Source: Acrocarpospora catenulata
Lineage (GTDB): Bacteria > Actinomycetota > Actinomycetes > Streptosporangiales > Streptosporangiaceae
Assembly: GCF_018476525.1 (NCBI RefSeq)
Contig: NZ_JAHCST010000013.1
Span: 104,476 to 168,475 of the forward strand
DNA length: 64,000 bases
Direction of reading: 5' to 3'
Both the position numbers and the translations under genes were made by a program. This document shows, in pieces, positions 43,640-52,152 of this stretch. How positions within the stretch are numbered: position 1 is the stretch's first letter; each line of letters begins with the position of its first letter. The notes under the pieces are model-generated. The model saw only the letters and a list, made by a program, of their open reading frames with translations. It was not told the origin of the DNA and ran no database searches.

Positions 43640-44947
43640 TCAGGGGGTGGCCGACATCGCCGCGAATTCCGTTTCCAGAGCCGAGGTGAGAATGGGCAGG
43701 TCGGGGACGTGAGTGGCATCGGCGGCGATCGTGACCGTCAGGGTTCCGGCATAGGAGAGAACCGTGAAGGCGACGGTCACGTTTCCCCGTACCAGGGAGA
43801 TCGGGATGATGTCGCGGACGGTGGCGTCGGCGAGGGTCAGCGGCTGATCGGAGCCGCGCAGGTTGCTGACGACGGTGTGGATCAGGCGTTGGTGGTTGAG
43901 CATCCAGCCCAGCGCGCGCAGGCGGGCGGAGACCCGGTTCACGCCGGCGACCAGTTCGGCGGAGGCCGCCGGTTGCGCCGCCGCCTTGGCGGTCCGGGTG
44001 ATCTCCACGGTCCGGTCCAGGCGGTCGGCCAGGGTGCCGCCGGTGGGCAGGCTGATCGGCAGGACGCCGACCTGGTTGCCGAGCTGGGCGGTGGTGGCCG
44101 ACGGCCGCGCGGAGATCGGTAGGGACACCACCAGAGCGGGCAGGGTCTCGCCGCGGCTGTGGAGCAACGCCCGGACGGCGCCGGTGACCGCGGCCAGGAC
44201 GGCGTCGTTGACGGTACCGCCATGGGCGTGCGCCGTCCGCCGGACTCCTTCGAGGGAGGCGGTGACCGTCGCCACGCGCTGGCGCGGGCCGGTGGGCCGG
44301 TTCAGGGAACTGGGGGCCGCCCGTGGCAAGCCCCGCAGATCCATTACGGCGCGTCCGATGTTCCACCAGGTACGAGGAGCGTGGGCGAGCGCGCGCAAAC
44401 GGGTGACCCACGCGTCCGCGGCGAGCCCGCGGCGGGTCGGCCGAGGCCGCGGGAACGGGTCCGGCGGTACAGACACGCCGTCGGTCAGTGCGGCCAGGAT
44501 GGCGAGACCGCCCATGCCGTCGGTGAGCACGTGGTGAAAGCAGACGATCAGTCCAATCTGGTGGTCCGGGAGGCCGGTCACCAGCCGCATCGACCACAGC
44601 GGCCTGGACACCGCCAGCGGCTCGCTGAGCGTCTCGGCGGCGAGGTCGAGCAGGGCGTCCCGGCCGCCCGGCGGGCAGCCGATGACCCGCAGGTGATGGT
44701 CGATGTCGAAGGACGGGTCGTCGACCCAGATGGGGCGGCCACAGCCCAACGGCGTGCGGACCAGGCGGTGGCGCAGCCGCGGGATCCCGCGAAGGCGCTG
44801 GGCGATCAGCCGCCGCGTCCGCGCCACGTCGAAGCCCGGGCCGGGGTCGAGGATCAGGCACGCTCCCGCGTGCATGGGGACCGGTCCGACATCGACAGCG
44901 AGGTTGAGCAGGTCGGTGCCGCTGGCGCGGTCGATTCTCGCGTTCAT
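43640..44947 (-). CDS. Wax ester synthase / diacylglycerol acyltransferase (WS/DGAT)
   Basis: 435 aa. The N-terminus GTDLLNLAVDVGPVPMHAGACLIL, the catalytic motif CFHHVLTDGMGG (HHxxxDG) and the later blocks NDAVLAAVTGAVRALL, LVVSLPISARP and VSNLRGSD (PLxG/NxRG-like region) are typical. It esterifies acyl-CoA to an alcohol or diacylglycerol at the inner membrane face, giving storage lipid. ATG 44947, with GAGGAG 9 nt upstream, is preferred; the frame stays open to 45067. It may act as a sink for acyl-CoA produced by the neighbouring catabolic island, which is inference. Confidence 0.88.
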   Translation of the reverse strand: MNARIDRASGTDLLNLAVDVGPVPMHAGACLILDPGPGFDVARTRRLIAQRLRGIPRLRHRLVRTPLGCGRPIWVDDPSFDIDHHLRVIGCPPGGRDALLDLAAETLSEPLAVSRPLWSMRLVTGLPDHQIGLIVCFHHVLTDGMGGLAILAALTDGVSVPPDPFPRPRPTRRGLAADAWVTRLRALAHAPRTWWNIGRAVMDLRGLPRAAPSSLNRPTGPRQRVATVTASLEGVRRTAHAHGGTVNDAVLAAVTGAVRALLHSRGETLPALVVSLPISARPSATTAQLGNQVGVLPISLPTGGTLADRLDRTVEITRTAKAAAQPAASAELVAGVNRVSARLRALGWMLNHQRLIHTVVSNLRGSDQPLTLADATVRDIIPISLVRGNVTVAFTVLSYAGTLTVTIAADATHVPDLPILTSALETEFAAMSATP

Positions 44948-45057
44948 GCCCGTGCACTCCTCACCCGTACGCGCCTGCCCAGCCTGGCCTGGCCGGGTGC
45001 GGAGCGGCATGAGGAGGTGGTCCTCGGGAGTAGTGACCTTGGTCCCGGTGACGGAGA

Positions 45058-45420
45058 TCAGCTCCACGCTTTCCAGGCGTCAGGGAAAACCGCGAAGAAA
45101 ACGAAGGGCACAAGCGAGACGATCACGCTGAGCGGCCAGTAGCGCCGGTTGGGCAGGCGCGTGACCCTGCACGTCACCTTGTTGACGACCGCCCAGAGGA
45201 CGAAGAACAGGCCGACCCCGCCCAGCAGAATCAGCCAGGGGAGGATTCCGTCGTTGTCGGTGGGGTCGCGTTGGGTCAGGCCGAGAGCGGCGAGCGGGTA
45301 CTGGGCGAGAAACATCCAGACGAAGGCCAGCGGGAGCACGCCGACGCCGCCGAGCACCGTGTTGAGCGAGATCGGAGCGAGCCAGACAAGCCAGGAGTCC
45401 GGTTTGGTGGCATTGGTCAT
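45058..45420 (-). CDS. Small hypothetical membrane protein (three helices)
   Basis: 120 aa of unknown family. Three hydrophobic segments are visible: about 10-38 (WLAPISLNTVLGGVGVLPLA), 60-80 (ILPWLILLGGVGLFFVLWAV) and 92-112 (WPLSVIVSLVPFVFFAVF). A conserved-looking basic loop RVTRLPNRRYWP lies between the last two. GAAGGGG lies upstream of ATG 45420. It is 18 bp downstream of the DUF1906 gene on the same strand, so it is probably co-transcribed with it. Confidence 0.7.
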   Translation of the reverse strand: MTNATKPDSWLVWLAPISLNTVLGGVGVLPLAFVWMFLAQYPLAALGLTQRDPTDNDGILPWLILLGGVGLFFVLWAVVNKVTCRVTRLPNRRYWPLSVIVSLVPFVFFAVFPDAWKAWS

Positions 45421-45438
45421 GGCGGCCCCTTCACCAGG

Positions 45439-47655
45439 TCACGGACTGCGGAGAGAGGCATGGTACTTCTCGAAAACCTTGTACAGGCCGAGAAGTTCAT
45501 ATCCGTAGCTGTCGGCGTCGGGACCGGTGCCGTTGAAGCGGGCCAGGATCCGCCGGGTGTGCTCCTCGCTGGTACTGAGACCCGGCCGCGGCACCCCGAT
45601 GTCGGCGGCGCCCCAGATGTGGACGTATCCAACGGTGGAGATCGTGTAGTACGGGTCCTGGAGCTTCTGCCACACCGACCAGAGGTCGGGTTCGTGGCCC
45701 AGGCCAAGGATCGTGCCGTCGATGATGCCCTGCTGGATGGCGTGGTTACGCGCGTTGATGGCGGTGGCGGCGAAGATCTGGGCCAGGCCGGTGCTGCAGT
45801 CGTTCCTACCGACCACCCCGTTGTTGTAGTAGTTCCGCACCATGTCGTCCGCGACGCCGTCCAGCAGGTTGATCTTGCGGATCTCCCAGAGGATCGGGCA
45901 CTGGATGAGCGCCTTACGCATCTTCAACCGACGCGCCAGGCTCGTGATGAGGCCGTCGTAGGCGAGGGTGATGTCCAGCGACTCGGTGGTGGTGTTGAAT
46001 CCCAGGGTCGCCTGGTCGGTGTCGAAGAGGTCGCCGCCGCCCTCCTCCGGCACTCCGATGCCGGTGAGGTAGGTCTGGACATCCACCAGCAGCGCGTCGC
46101 GCCGGGTCATGTCGAAGTCCACGTCGAGATCGGCCGCGAGCTCGCCCGGACCGAAGGCGCCCTGGCCGGGGTCGCGGCCTGACGCGATGTCGTTGTCGAT
46201 CTCGATCAGCCCGCTGCCGGAGCCGACGGTGATGGTGGAGATCTGATCGAACGCCCAGTCCGCCGGCAGCGGATAACCCAGATTTCCGGAGTATCCGGTG
46301 GACATGCCGGAGACGAAACTCGCCGAGGACAGGCCCTCGCCGGCGACCCGGGAGCAGACGTTCCGCGGTCCGTAGATCCCGATCTGGTACTGGCCCGCGT
46401 GCTCGCTGATCGTTTCCTTGATGCCCCGGAAATGCGGGATGACATTAGAGGTGACCTGGTGGTCCAGCGCGTCGAAGTCGACGGCGAAATAGATCCGGGT
46501 CCCCGCCAGGAATCCGTGCGCGCCAGCCCACTCGATCGCGGCGAACGCGTCGGCCACGCCCTGGGCGTAGCTGAAGTAACCGGCCGCGCCACCCCAGGTC
46601 TGGTAAATGGGAAAGACCCGGAAACCCTTCGCGGCCAGCACCGCGAGTTCGCCCGGCTGGATCATCTTGTTGAGCGAGGTGCCGGCGACGTTGCACAGGT
46701 ATCGCCCCACGATGCGGTAGCCGGCGGCCTTCAGCGCGTCCGCCCGAGGCGCTGTCACCTCTTTCGCGCAGTCGAGCGCGGTGCCCTCACGGGTGGGATC
46801 GCCGGTGGACACCAGCAGGGAGGCCCATGTCTGGAAATCGCCCTCTCCGGTAACCGGAAGCTTGGCGAAGTCCTGGAACTCACTCGCTCTGGCGGACAGG
46901 TCGCCGTCGAACGTACTGGTGAAGGAGACGCCGTTCCGCTTGTTGAAGATCATTGCTGCGGAGAACAGGCGTACCCAGACACCGGCGGACCCGACGGACA
47001 GGGTGTTGGCCTTCAGGCCCGCCTGCGTATTGAGGCCGAACACTCCGGTGGCCTCGGCGTCGGTCATGCCCAGTTCGAACTGGATGGCCAGGAGTAATGC
47101 CTTCTGTACGTCCCGGGAGAAGTGACCGTCGCACGGGATGATGAAGAAGCCGTCCCGGTGGGCGTACCGCGCGTTCATCCACTGCTGGACGGCGCGGACG
47201 GTGGCGTTGCCGCCGGCGATGAGCAGGTACGGGTCCATGTTCAGCAACGCCTTGAAAAGCTTGGGCACCATCGACGGACCCGGGTAGAGCGTGCCCACCC
47301 CGGCGTCGGCTTTCAGCCGGGTGACCGCGGCCTCCACCCGGGCGTTGTAAACACCGTTGATCTCGCCGCCGTCATACCCCTTGCAGTACAGGCCGGACTG
47401 GATGATCCGGACGAGGTTCGCGGGCGCGCCGCTGGTGGCGTTGATGGACGGCCAGGCCGACTGGAGGGTGGCCATGGTGGTCGGGCCGAAGTTGTCGGCG
47501 AGGGCGGTGATGCCGAGTTGGTGCTGGAGGCATCGGGTCAGCGCGTACACGGTGGACCAGCCGGTGATGCCGTCCTCCACCACCGGATTGATTCCCGGCA
47601 CATTGCCGTACGTCGTGTTGATGAATCTCTGGGCTCGACGAACCATTTCGTCCAT
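45439..47655 (-). CDS. DUF1906 glycoside-hydrolase-like protein with peptidoglycan-binding-like N-terminus
   Basis: 738 aa. The N-terminal 270 residues contain two peptidoglycan-binding-like repeats (ITGWSTVYALTRCLQHQLGI and VRAVQQWMNARYAHRDGFFI). The centre is a GH25-like TIM-barrel region of the DUF1906 group (CAKEVTAPRADALKAAGYRI, VFPIYQTWGGAAGYFSYAQG, RIYFAVDFDAL, IGIYGPRNVCSRV). The C-terminal 200 residues resemble a lysozyme-like, mostly helical domain (ALIQCPILWEIRKIN). There is no signal peptide from ATG 47655, although such enzymes act on cell wall; export may use another route, or the target may be internal. GGGGA lies 8 nt before the start. Confidence 0.75.
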   Translation of the reverse strand: MDEMVRRAQRFINTTYGNVPGINPVVEDGITGWSTVYALTRCLQHQLGITALADNFGPTTMATLQSAWPSINATSGAPANLVRIIQSGLYCKGYDGGEINGVYNARVEAAVTRLKADAGVGTLYPGPSMVPKLFKALLNMDPYLLIAGGNATVRAVQQWMNARYAHRDGFFIIPCDGHFSRDVQKALLLAIQFELGMTDAEATGVFGLNTQAGLKANTLSVGSAGVWVRLFSAAMIFNKRNGVSFTSTFDGDLSARASEFQDFAKLPVTGEGDFQTWASLLVSTGDPTREGTALDCAKEVTAPRADALKAAGYRIVGRYLCNVAGTSLNKMIQPGELAVLAAKGFRVFPIYQTWGGAAGYFSYAQGVADAFAAIEWAGAHGFLAGTRIYFAVDFDALDHQVTSNVIPHFRGIKETISEHAGQYQIGIYGPRNVCSRVAGEGLSSASFVSGMSTGYSGNLGYPLPADWAFDQISTITVGSGSGLIEIDNDIASGRDPGQGAFGPGELAADLDVDFDMTRRDALLVDVQTYLTGIGVPEEGGGDLFDTDQATLGFNTTTESLDITLAYDGLITSLARRLKMRKALIQCPILWEIRKINLLDGVADDMVRNYYNNGVVGRNDCSTGLAQIFAATAINARNHAIQQGIIDGTILGLGHEPDLWSVWQKLQDPYYTISTVGYVHIWGAADIGVPRPGLSTSEEHTRRILARFNGTGPDADSYGYELLGLYKVFEKYHASLRSP

Positions 47656-47862
47656 ACGAATCCCCGCAATCACGGGCCGGCGCCTACGAACGATAATCGC
47701 ATTTCGCGGCTTGCCGTCCGCCAGATATGTCCTCGTTGATGAGGTCAAGGACCATATGTCTGGCAGCTGCATAGGATGGCGCCATGGACGACGTCGAGCT
47801 CACTCCCACCTCGCCGAAAACGCGAACCGGCCGCGAGATCGTCAAGCGCTCGACGAACTGAC

Positions 47863-49332
47863 ATGCCCGACCTGCTGTCCATGATCGCCCCGTTCCTGAA
47901 CGCGCTGCTCATCGCGCTCATCGCCAGGAAGGCGCTGGGTGTGCCCGTGGGCTGGCCGCGTTCCATCGCCATGGGCCTGTTCACGGGTGTGAGCATCTCG
48001 TGGGCCGTCATTTCCATCAGCGAAGTGACCGGTATCTACGTCGACGGCCGGACCAACGCCCCGCTCGGGGTGGTCTTCGCCGTTGCCGCGCTGGTCACGG
48101 CCTGGGTCTTCGTGCTCGGCCTGATCGCCCTGGTCCTGCTCGAACTCTTCGTGCCGACGGGCACGCTGCCCTCGCCGTCGGCGCTGCTGCGCGGGTGGAA
48201 GGCGCGCAGGAACAGGGCGCGACGCTACACCCAGGTGGTCAGGATCGCGGCCAAGCACGGGCTGAGCGGCTACCTGGGCGGGCGCCGCAGGGCCCGCGAA
48301 GCTCAGAGTGCGATCGCCCGCTCACTTCGCGCCGCGCTGAACGAGGGCGGTGTCACGCACTCCACCGGCAGGCTTCTCGTCATGGACCGCCTGACGGGCA
48401 CCCCGGTCGGCGACGCGGGCGAACTGCTGGCCGCCCTGCCCGCCGCCACCCGGAAGGACCTCGCGGAAAGCCTGCTCAGCGAGGTGCTCAGGCAGCTCGT
48501 CCGTACCGGCGTCTTCCACGCCGACCTGCACCCGGGCAACATCCTCATCACCCCGGACGGCGGTCTCGGCCTGCTCGACTTCGGCTCGGTCGGCCGTCTC
48601 GACCAGCCGACCCGCAACGCCCTCGGCATGCTCCTGGTGGCCATCGACAACAACGACGCGATCGTCGCCACCGACTCGCTCATCGAGATGCTGGACAGAC
48701 CGGACGGGCTGGTTGAGCGGGACCTCGAACGCGAGATCGGCCAGCTCCTGGTCCGCTACCGGGCCGGCCTCGGCAGGGGTGGCAGTTCGGGGATGTTCGC
48801 CGCGCTGTTCAAGCTGATCCACGCGCACGGTTTCGCCGTGCCACCGCAGATCGCGGGCGCGTTCCGCGCGCTGGCCGCGCTCGACGGCACCCTCACCCTG
48901 ATCAGTGCCGACCTGGACGTGGTCGCCGCGGTCAGGCGGCAGGGCAGGGAGATGATGCGCGAGGCCACCGAGCCGCAGGCGGTGCGGGCCGACCTGGAGA
49001 GCCGTCTGGCGGCCTACCTCCCGCTCCTGCAACGGCTGCCCAGGCGGATCAACAAGCTGACCGAGGACCTGGAGCAGGGCAGGATCTCGATCAACATCAG
49101 GGCGCTTTCCGACGAGCGCGACCGCGGCTTCCTGACCGGCCTCGTGCACCAAGTGGTGATCGCCATCCTCGCCGCCACCGCGACGCTGGGCGCGATCGTG
49201 CTCATGGTGACCGACGCCGGCCCGACGGTGGCCCCCGGCGTGCGGCTGTTCGTGCTCATCGGCAGCACGTTGCTGCTGGTCGGCTTCGTCCTCGCGCTAC
49301 GCTCGCTCGCCTTGGTCTTCCACCGCCGCTGA
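47863..49332 (+). pseudogene. ABC1/UbiB-type kinase homologue lacking its N-lobe (internal deletion)
   Basis: 489-aa open frame. Residues 1-100 hold three membrane segments. The kinase part keeps the catalytic loop VFHADLHPGNILI and metal site LLDFGSVG, and the C-terminus has two more membrane helices. Around residues 160-168 the sequence jumps from RSLRAALNEGGVT, which in relatives leads into FVKLGQ, straight to STGRLLVMDRL. About 190 residues appear to be missing, including the KxGQ motif and the ATP-binding Lys. The frame is intact, so it is either a decayed gene or a shortened pseudokinase. No ribosome site precedes ATG 47863. A 25-codon frame at 47784-47861 ends 1 bp before it. Confidence 0.65.
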
Positions 49333-49381
49333 GGTGGCCGTCGCGCGTACGATGACTTGTGGATCTTCGTCAGGAGTCGGT

Positions 49382-49768
49382 ATGGACGTCTTGAGCAGCC
49401 GGGTGCTGCTGCGGCCGCGCGATCTCGAGCGCAGCCGCCGCTTCTACGGCGAAACGCTGGGGCTGGCCGTCTACCGGGAGTTCGGGCCGGCGGACCACCC
49501 CGGTGTGGTGTTCTTCCTCGGTCAGGGATTCCTGGAGGTCTCCGGGCGCTCCGACGCCCCGGCGGCGGAAACGCTGTCGCTCTGGCTGCAGGTCCGGGAC
49601 GTACGGCAGGAGGAGGAGCGGCTGCGTCAGGCGGGCGTGACCGTGCTGCGGCAGGCCGAGCTGGAGCCCTGGGGCCTGATCGAGTTGTGGATCGCCGACC
49701 CCGACGGCCACCGCATCGCCCTGGTGGAGGTCCCGCCCGGCCATCCCCTGCGCCGCGACCCCCGCTGA
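49382..49768 (+). CDS. Glyoxalase/bleomycin-resistance-fold (VOC) protein
   Basis: 128 aa, one VOC domain of paired beta-alpha-beta-beta-beta units: VLLRPRDLERSRRFYGETLGL at the start (quoted at its core) and LIELWIADPDGHRIALVEVP at the end, with the metal-ligand-type Glu in that last strand. ATG 49382 is supported by AGGAG about 8 nt upstream; an ATG at 49334 has none. The substrate is unknown. It sits 49 bp after the ABC1-like gene on the same strand and ends 7 bp from the convergent phosphatase gene. Confidence 0.87.
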   Translation: MDVLSSRVLLRPRDLERSRRFYGETLGLAVYREFGPADHPGVVFFLGQGFLEVSGRSDAPAAETLSLWLQVRDVRQEEERLRQAGVTVLRQAELEPWGLIELWIADPDGHRIALVEVPPGHPLRRDPR

Positions 49769-49775
49769 GGCGCGC

Positions 49776-50270
49776 TCAGCGGGTCGCCGGAGAGGCGTCG
49801 GCAGGCAGCCCGGCGCGGATGGCGGCGATCAGGCCAGGGGCGGCCGCTTCGATCTCCCTGCGGACCCGATCGAAATCGGCGCGGTTGCCGTAGTAGGGGT
49901 CGTCCACGTCGGGCGAGTCCGCCGCGGGATCGAATTCACGGAGCAGGCGTACCTTCTCTCGTTCCTGGGCGGTGCGGGCCATGGCGCGCAGGTCCCTGAG
50001 GTGTCCGCGGTCGAGGGCGATGACCAGGTCGTACCGGTCGAACCAGACCGGGCGGAACTGGCGTGCCTGGTGCGCGGTGGTGTACCCGGCCCGGCGCAGC
50101 ACCGCGACCGTGCGGTGGTCGGCCGGTTTGCCGGTGTGCCATCCGTGGGTGCCCGAGCTGTCCACCTCGACGTCCAGCCCCTCGTCCGCGACCCAACTCC
50201 GGACGATGTGCTCCGCCATCGGGGAACGGCAGATGTTGCCCGTGCACACGAATGTCACTCGATAGACCAT
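49776..50270 (-). CDS. Low-molecular-weight protein-tyrosine phosphatase
   Basis: 164 aa. The P-loop VCTGNICRSPMAEHI (C-x5-R, Cys9 to Arg15) lies at the N-terminus and the general-acid motif DVDDPYYG near the C-terminus, as in PtpA-like enzymes. It is cytosolic and dephosphorylates tyrosine-phosphorylated proteins; in actinomycetes such enzymes affect development and secondary metabolism. It lies 28 bp upstream of the lanthipeptide ABC exporter's far end and on its strand, but is transcribed after it, so a functional link is possible only through read-through. Confidence 0.92.
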   Translation of the reverse strand: MVYRVTFVCTGNICRSPMAEHIVRSWVADEGLDVEVDSSGTHGWHTGKPADHRTVAVLRRAGYTTAHQARQFRPVWFDRYDLVIALDRGHLRDLRAMARTAQEREKVRLLREFDPAADSPDVDDPYYGNRADFDRVRREIEAAAPGLIAAIRAGLPADASPATR

Positions 50271-50298
50271 GAGACCAGTGTGCCGGACGCGCAGGTGG

Positions 50299-52152
50299 TC
50301 ACCGGGCGGGCTGGTAGTCCCAGTTGGCGACGAGTCCGGCGTAGCGCGGGGACCGGGCGAGCAGGTCGTCGTGGGTTCTGAGCTGGGCTGATCTGCCGTC
50401 CAGCAGCAGGATCCGGTCGGCGCGCCTGGCGGAGGTGATGCGGTGGGCGATCACGATCAGGGTCCGGCCGCCGGTGGCGAACGCCTCCTCGGCCAGGGCC
50501 TCGGTGGCGGGGTCGAGATGGCAGGTGGCCTCGTCCAGGACGATCACCTTGGCGGGTGACAGGTAGACCCGGGCCAGGGCGATGAGCTGCCGTTCCCCGG
50601 CGGACAGCACCGGGCCGCCGACGCCGAGCCGGGCCTCGTAGCCGCCGAGGCGGTCCACCAGTTCGGCCAGGCCGAGGGCCGCCACGGCCTCGTCGAGGTC
50701 GCCGCGGGTGGCGTCGGTGTGCAGGACGTCGAGGGTGGTGGACCAGCGGTAGATCGCGCCGCCGGGCGAGCCGCCGCCCGGCGCGGCGGGGAAGATCGTG
50801 GACTGCTCCAGGTCCGCCGTCGCGGGCTCGGGGTGCAGGTAGGTGAGGTTCTCCCGGAGTGTCCCGGTGAAGACGTACGCCTCCTGCGGGATCAGCGCGA
50901 CCCGGCTGCGGCTGACGTCGGCGACCGGAACCCCGCCGAGCCGGATCTCCCCGGACTGGGGCGTGAGCAGCCCGGCCAGCAACCGGGCCAGGGTGGACTT
51001 GCCGGTGCCGCTGGGCCCGACCACGGCCAGGTGCCTGCCCGCGGGCACCCGCATGGTCAGGTTGTCGATCACGGGTTCCGCGGCGGCGCCGTACGCGAAG
51101 GTCAGGCCCTCGATGGTGAGGTCGAAGGTGGTGGGGCGGAGCTTGCGGTGCGGGGTGGCCTCGCCGACGGCGCCGGTCTCGGCGATGCGGTGGAGCAGCA
51201 CGCCCAGTTGCCGTCCCCAGGCGGCGATCGTCCCGGTGAGCGAGCGCAGCGCGGGGTCGAGGGTGCCGACCAGGTAGGTGGTCGCGCCCACCAGCTCGCC
51301 CGGCGTCAACCGGCCGGGCCGCAGCAGCCAGGGCGACAGCAGCAGGATCAGCAGCACCGGTACGCCGGTGCCCAGGAACATGATCAGGGTACGCAGCGAG
51401 GAGGTCCGCGCCAGGGCCTGGCGGGCGCGGGCCTCCGCCACCAGGGCGCGGTCGGCGCTCTCGCGGGCGCTGCCGGTGGCGCCGGCGGCCACCACGTCGC
51501 GCAGGCCCTCGAACAGGTCGGTGGACACCTGGGCCACCCGCTCCCCGGCCAGCACCGACGCCCGCTGCCGAGCGGCCAGCGCCCGGGTCAGCCAGGCGAA
51601 CAGCCCGAGGCTCGCCGCCACCAGCGGCGCCACCAGGGCCGCCACGATCGGCGCGAGCGCCACCAGCCCCACCAGGGCCAGGACCAGCGAGGCGAGGGTC
51701 GGCCGGAGCGTGCGCAGCAGGGCGGCGATCAGGTTCCGCACGGTCTCGGTCTGCCGGCCCAGGCGGGACACCACGGAACCGTCGGCGCGCTCGTCGTGCT
51801 CGACGGCCTGGCGTAACGCGCCCTCCACCACGACGCGGACCAGGCCGTCCCTGATCGGCTCGACGATCTGGGCCAGCCACGGGAAGGTGTTGCGGGTGGC
51901 CAGCGACTGGAGCACCATCGCCACGCCGAGCACGCCCAGCCAGGCCAGGCCGGCCGCCGCGTTCCCGGCCAGGAAGCCCTGGTCCAGCGCGGCGGCCATG
52001 GCCAGCCCGGACAGCAGGGAGGGCAGCGACTCCAGCACCGACCACAGGGCCAGGAAGGCCAGGGCCCGTCGCCGGGGGGCCAGTTCCCGGGTGAGCAGCC
52101 GCCATCCGGCCAGGCTCATCATCCGGCCGCCGGTCATCCTCGTCTCGGTCAT
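50299..52152 (-). CDS. lanT2: ABC exporter half-transporter of the lanthipeptide cluster (canonical NBD)
   Basis: 617 aa: six membrane helices, then an ATPase with Walker A VGPSGTGKSTL, signature LSAGERQLIALARV, Walker B KVIVLDEATCHLD with the catalytic Glu, and switch His in VIAHRI. A 40-residue insertion lies between the Q-loop (IPQEAYVFTG) and the signature. ATG 52152 overlaps the stop of the upstream half-transporter (ATGA), so the two form a heterodimer. No peptidase domain is present, so leader removal is done by another enzyme, consistent with the S9 protease gene nearby. The symbol is a working label. Confidence 0.85.
   Translation of the reverse strand: MTETRMTGGRMMSLAGWRLLTRELAPRRRALAFLALWSVLESLPSLLSGLAMAAALDQGFLAGNAAAGLAWLGVLGVAMVLQSLATRNTFPWLAQIVEPIRDGLVRVVVEGALRQAVEHDERADGSVVSRLGRQTETVRNLIAALLRTLRPTLASLVLALVGLVALAPIVAALVAPLVAASLGLFAWLTRALAARQRASVLAGERVAQVSTDLFEGLRDVVAAGATGSARESADRALVAEARARQALARTSSLRTLIMFLGTGVPVLLILLLSPWLLRPGRLTPGELVGATTYLVGTLDPALRSLTGTIAAWGRQLGVLLHRIAETGAVGEATPHRKLRPTTFDLTIEGLTFAYGAAAEPVIDNLTMRVPAGRHLAVVGPSGTGKSTLARLLAGLLTPQSGEIRLGGVPVADVSRSRVALIPQEAYVFTGTLRENLTYLHPEPATADLEQSTIFPAAPGGGSPGGAIYRWSTTLDVLHTDATRGDLDEAVAALGLAELVDRLGGYEARLGVGGPVLSAGERQLIALARVYLSPAKVIVLDEATCHLDPATEALAEEAFATGGRTLIVIAHRITSARRADRILLLDGRSAQLRTHDDLLARSPRYAGLVANWDYQPAR

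Noticed and set aside
47784..47861. A 25-codon frame just before the ABC1-like gene
   Set aside because: No family resemblance, and GGATGG upstream is a weak ribosome site. It could be a leader peptide, but there is not enough to call it.
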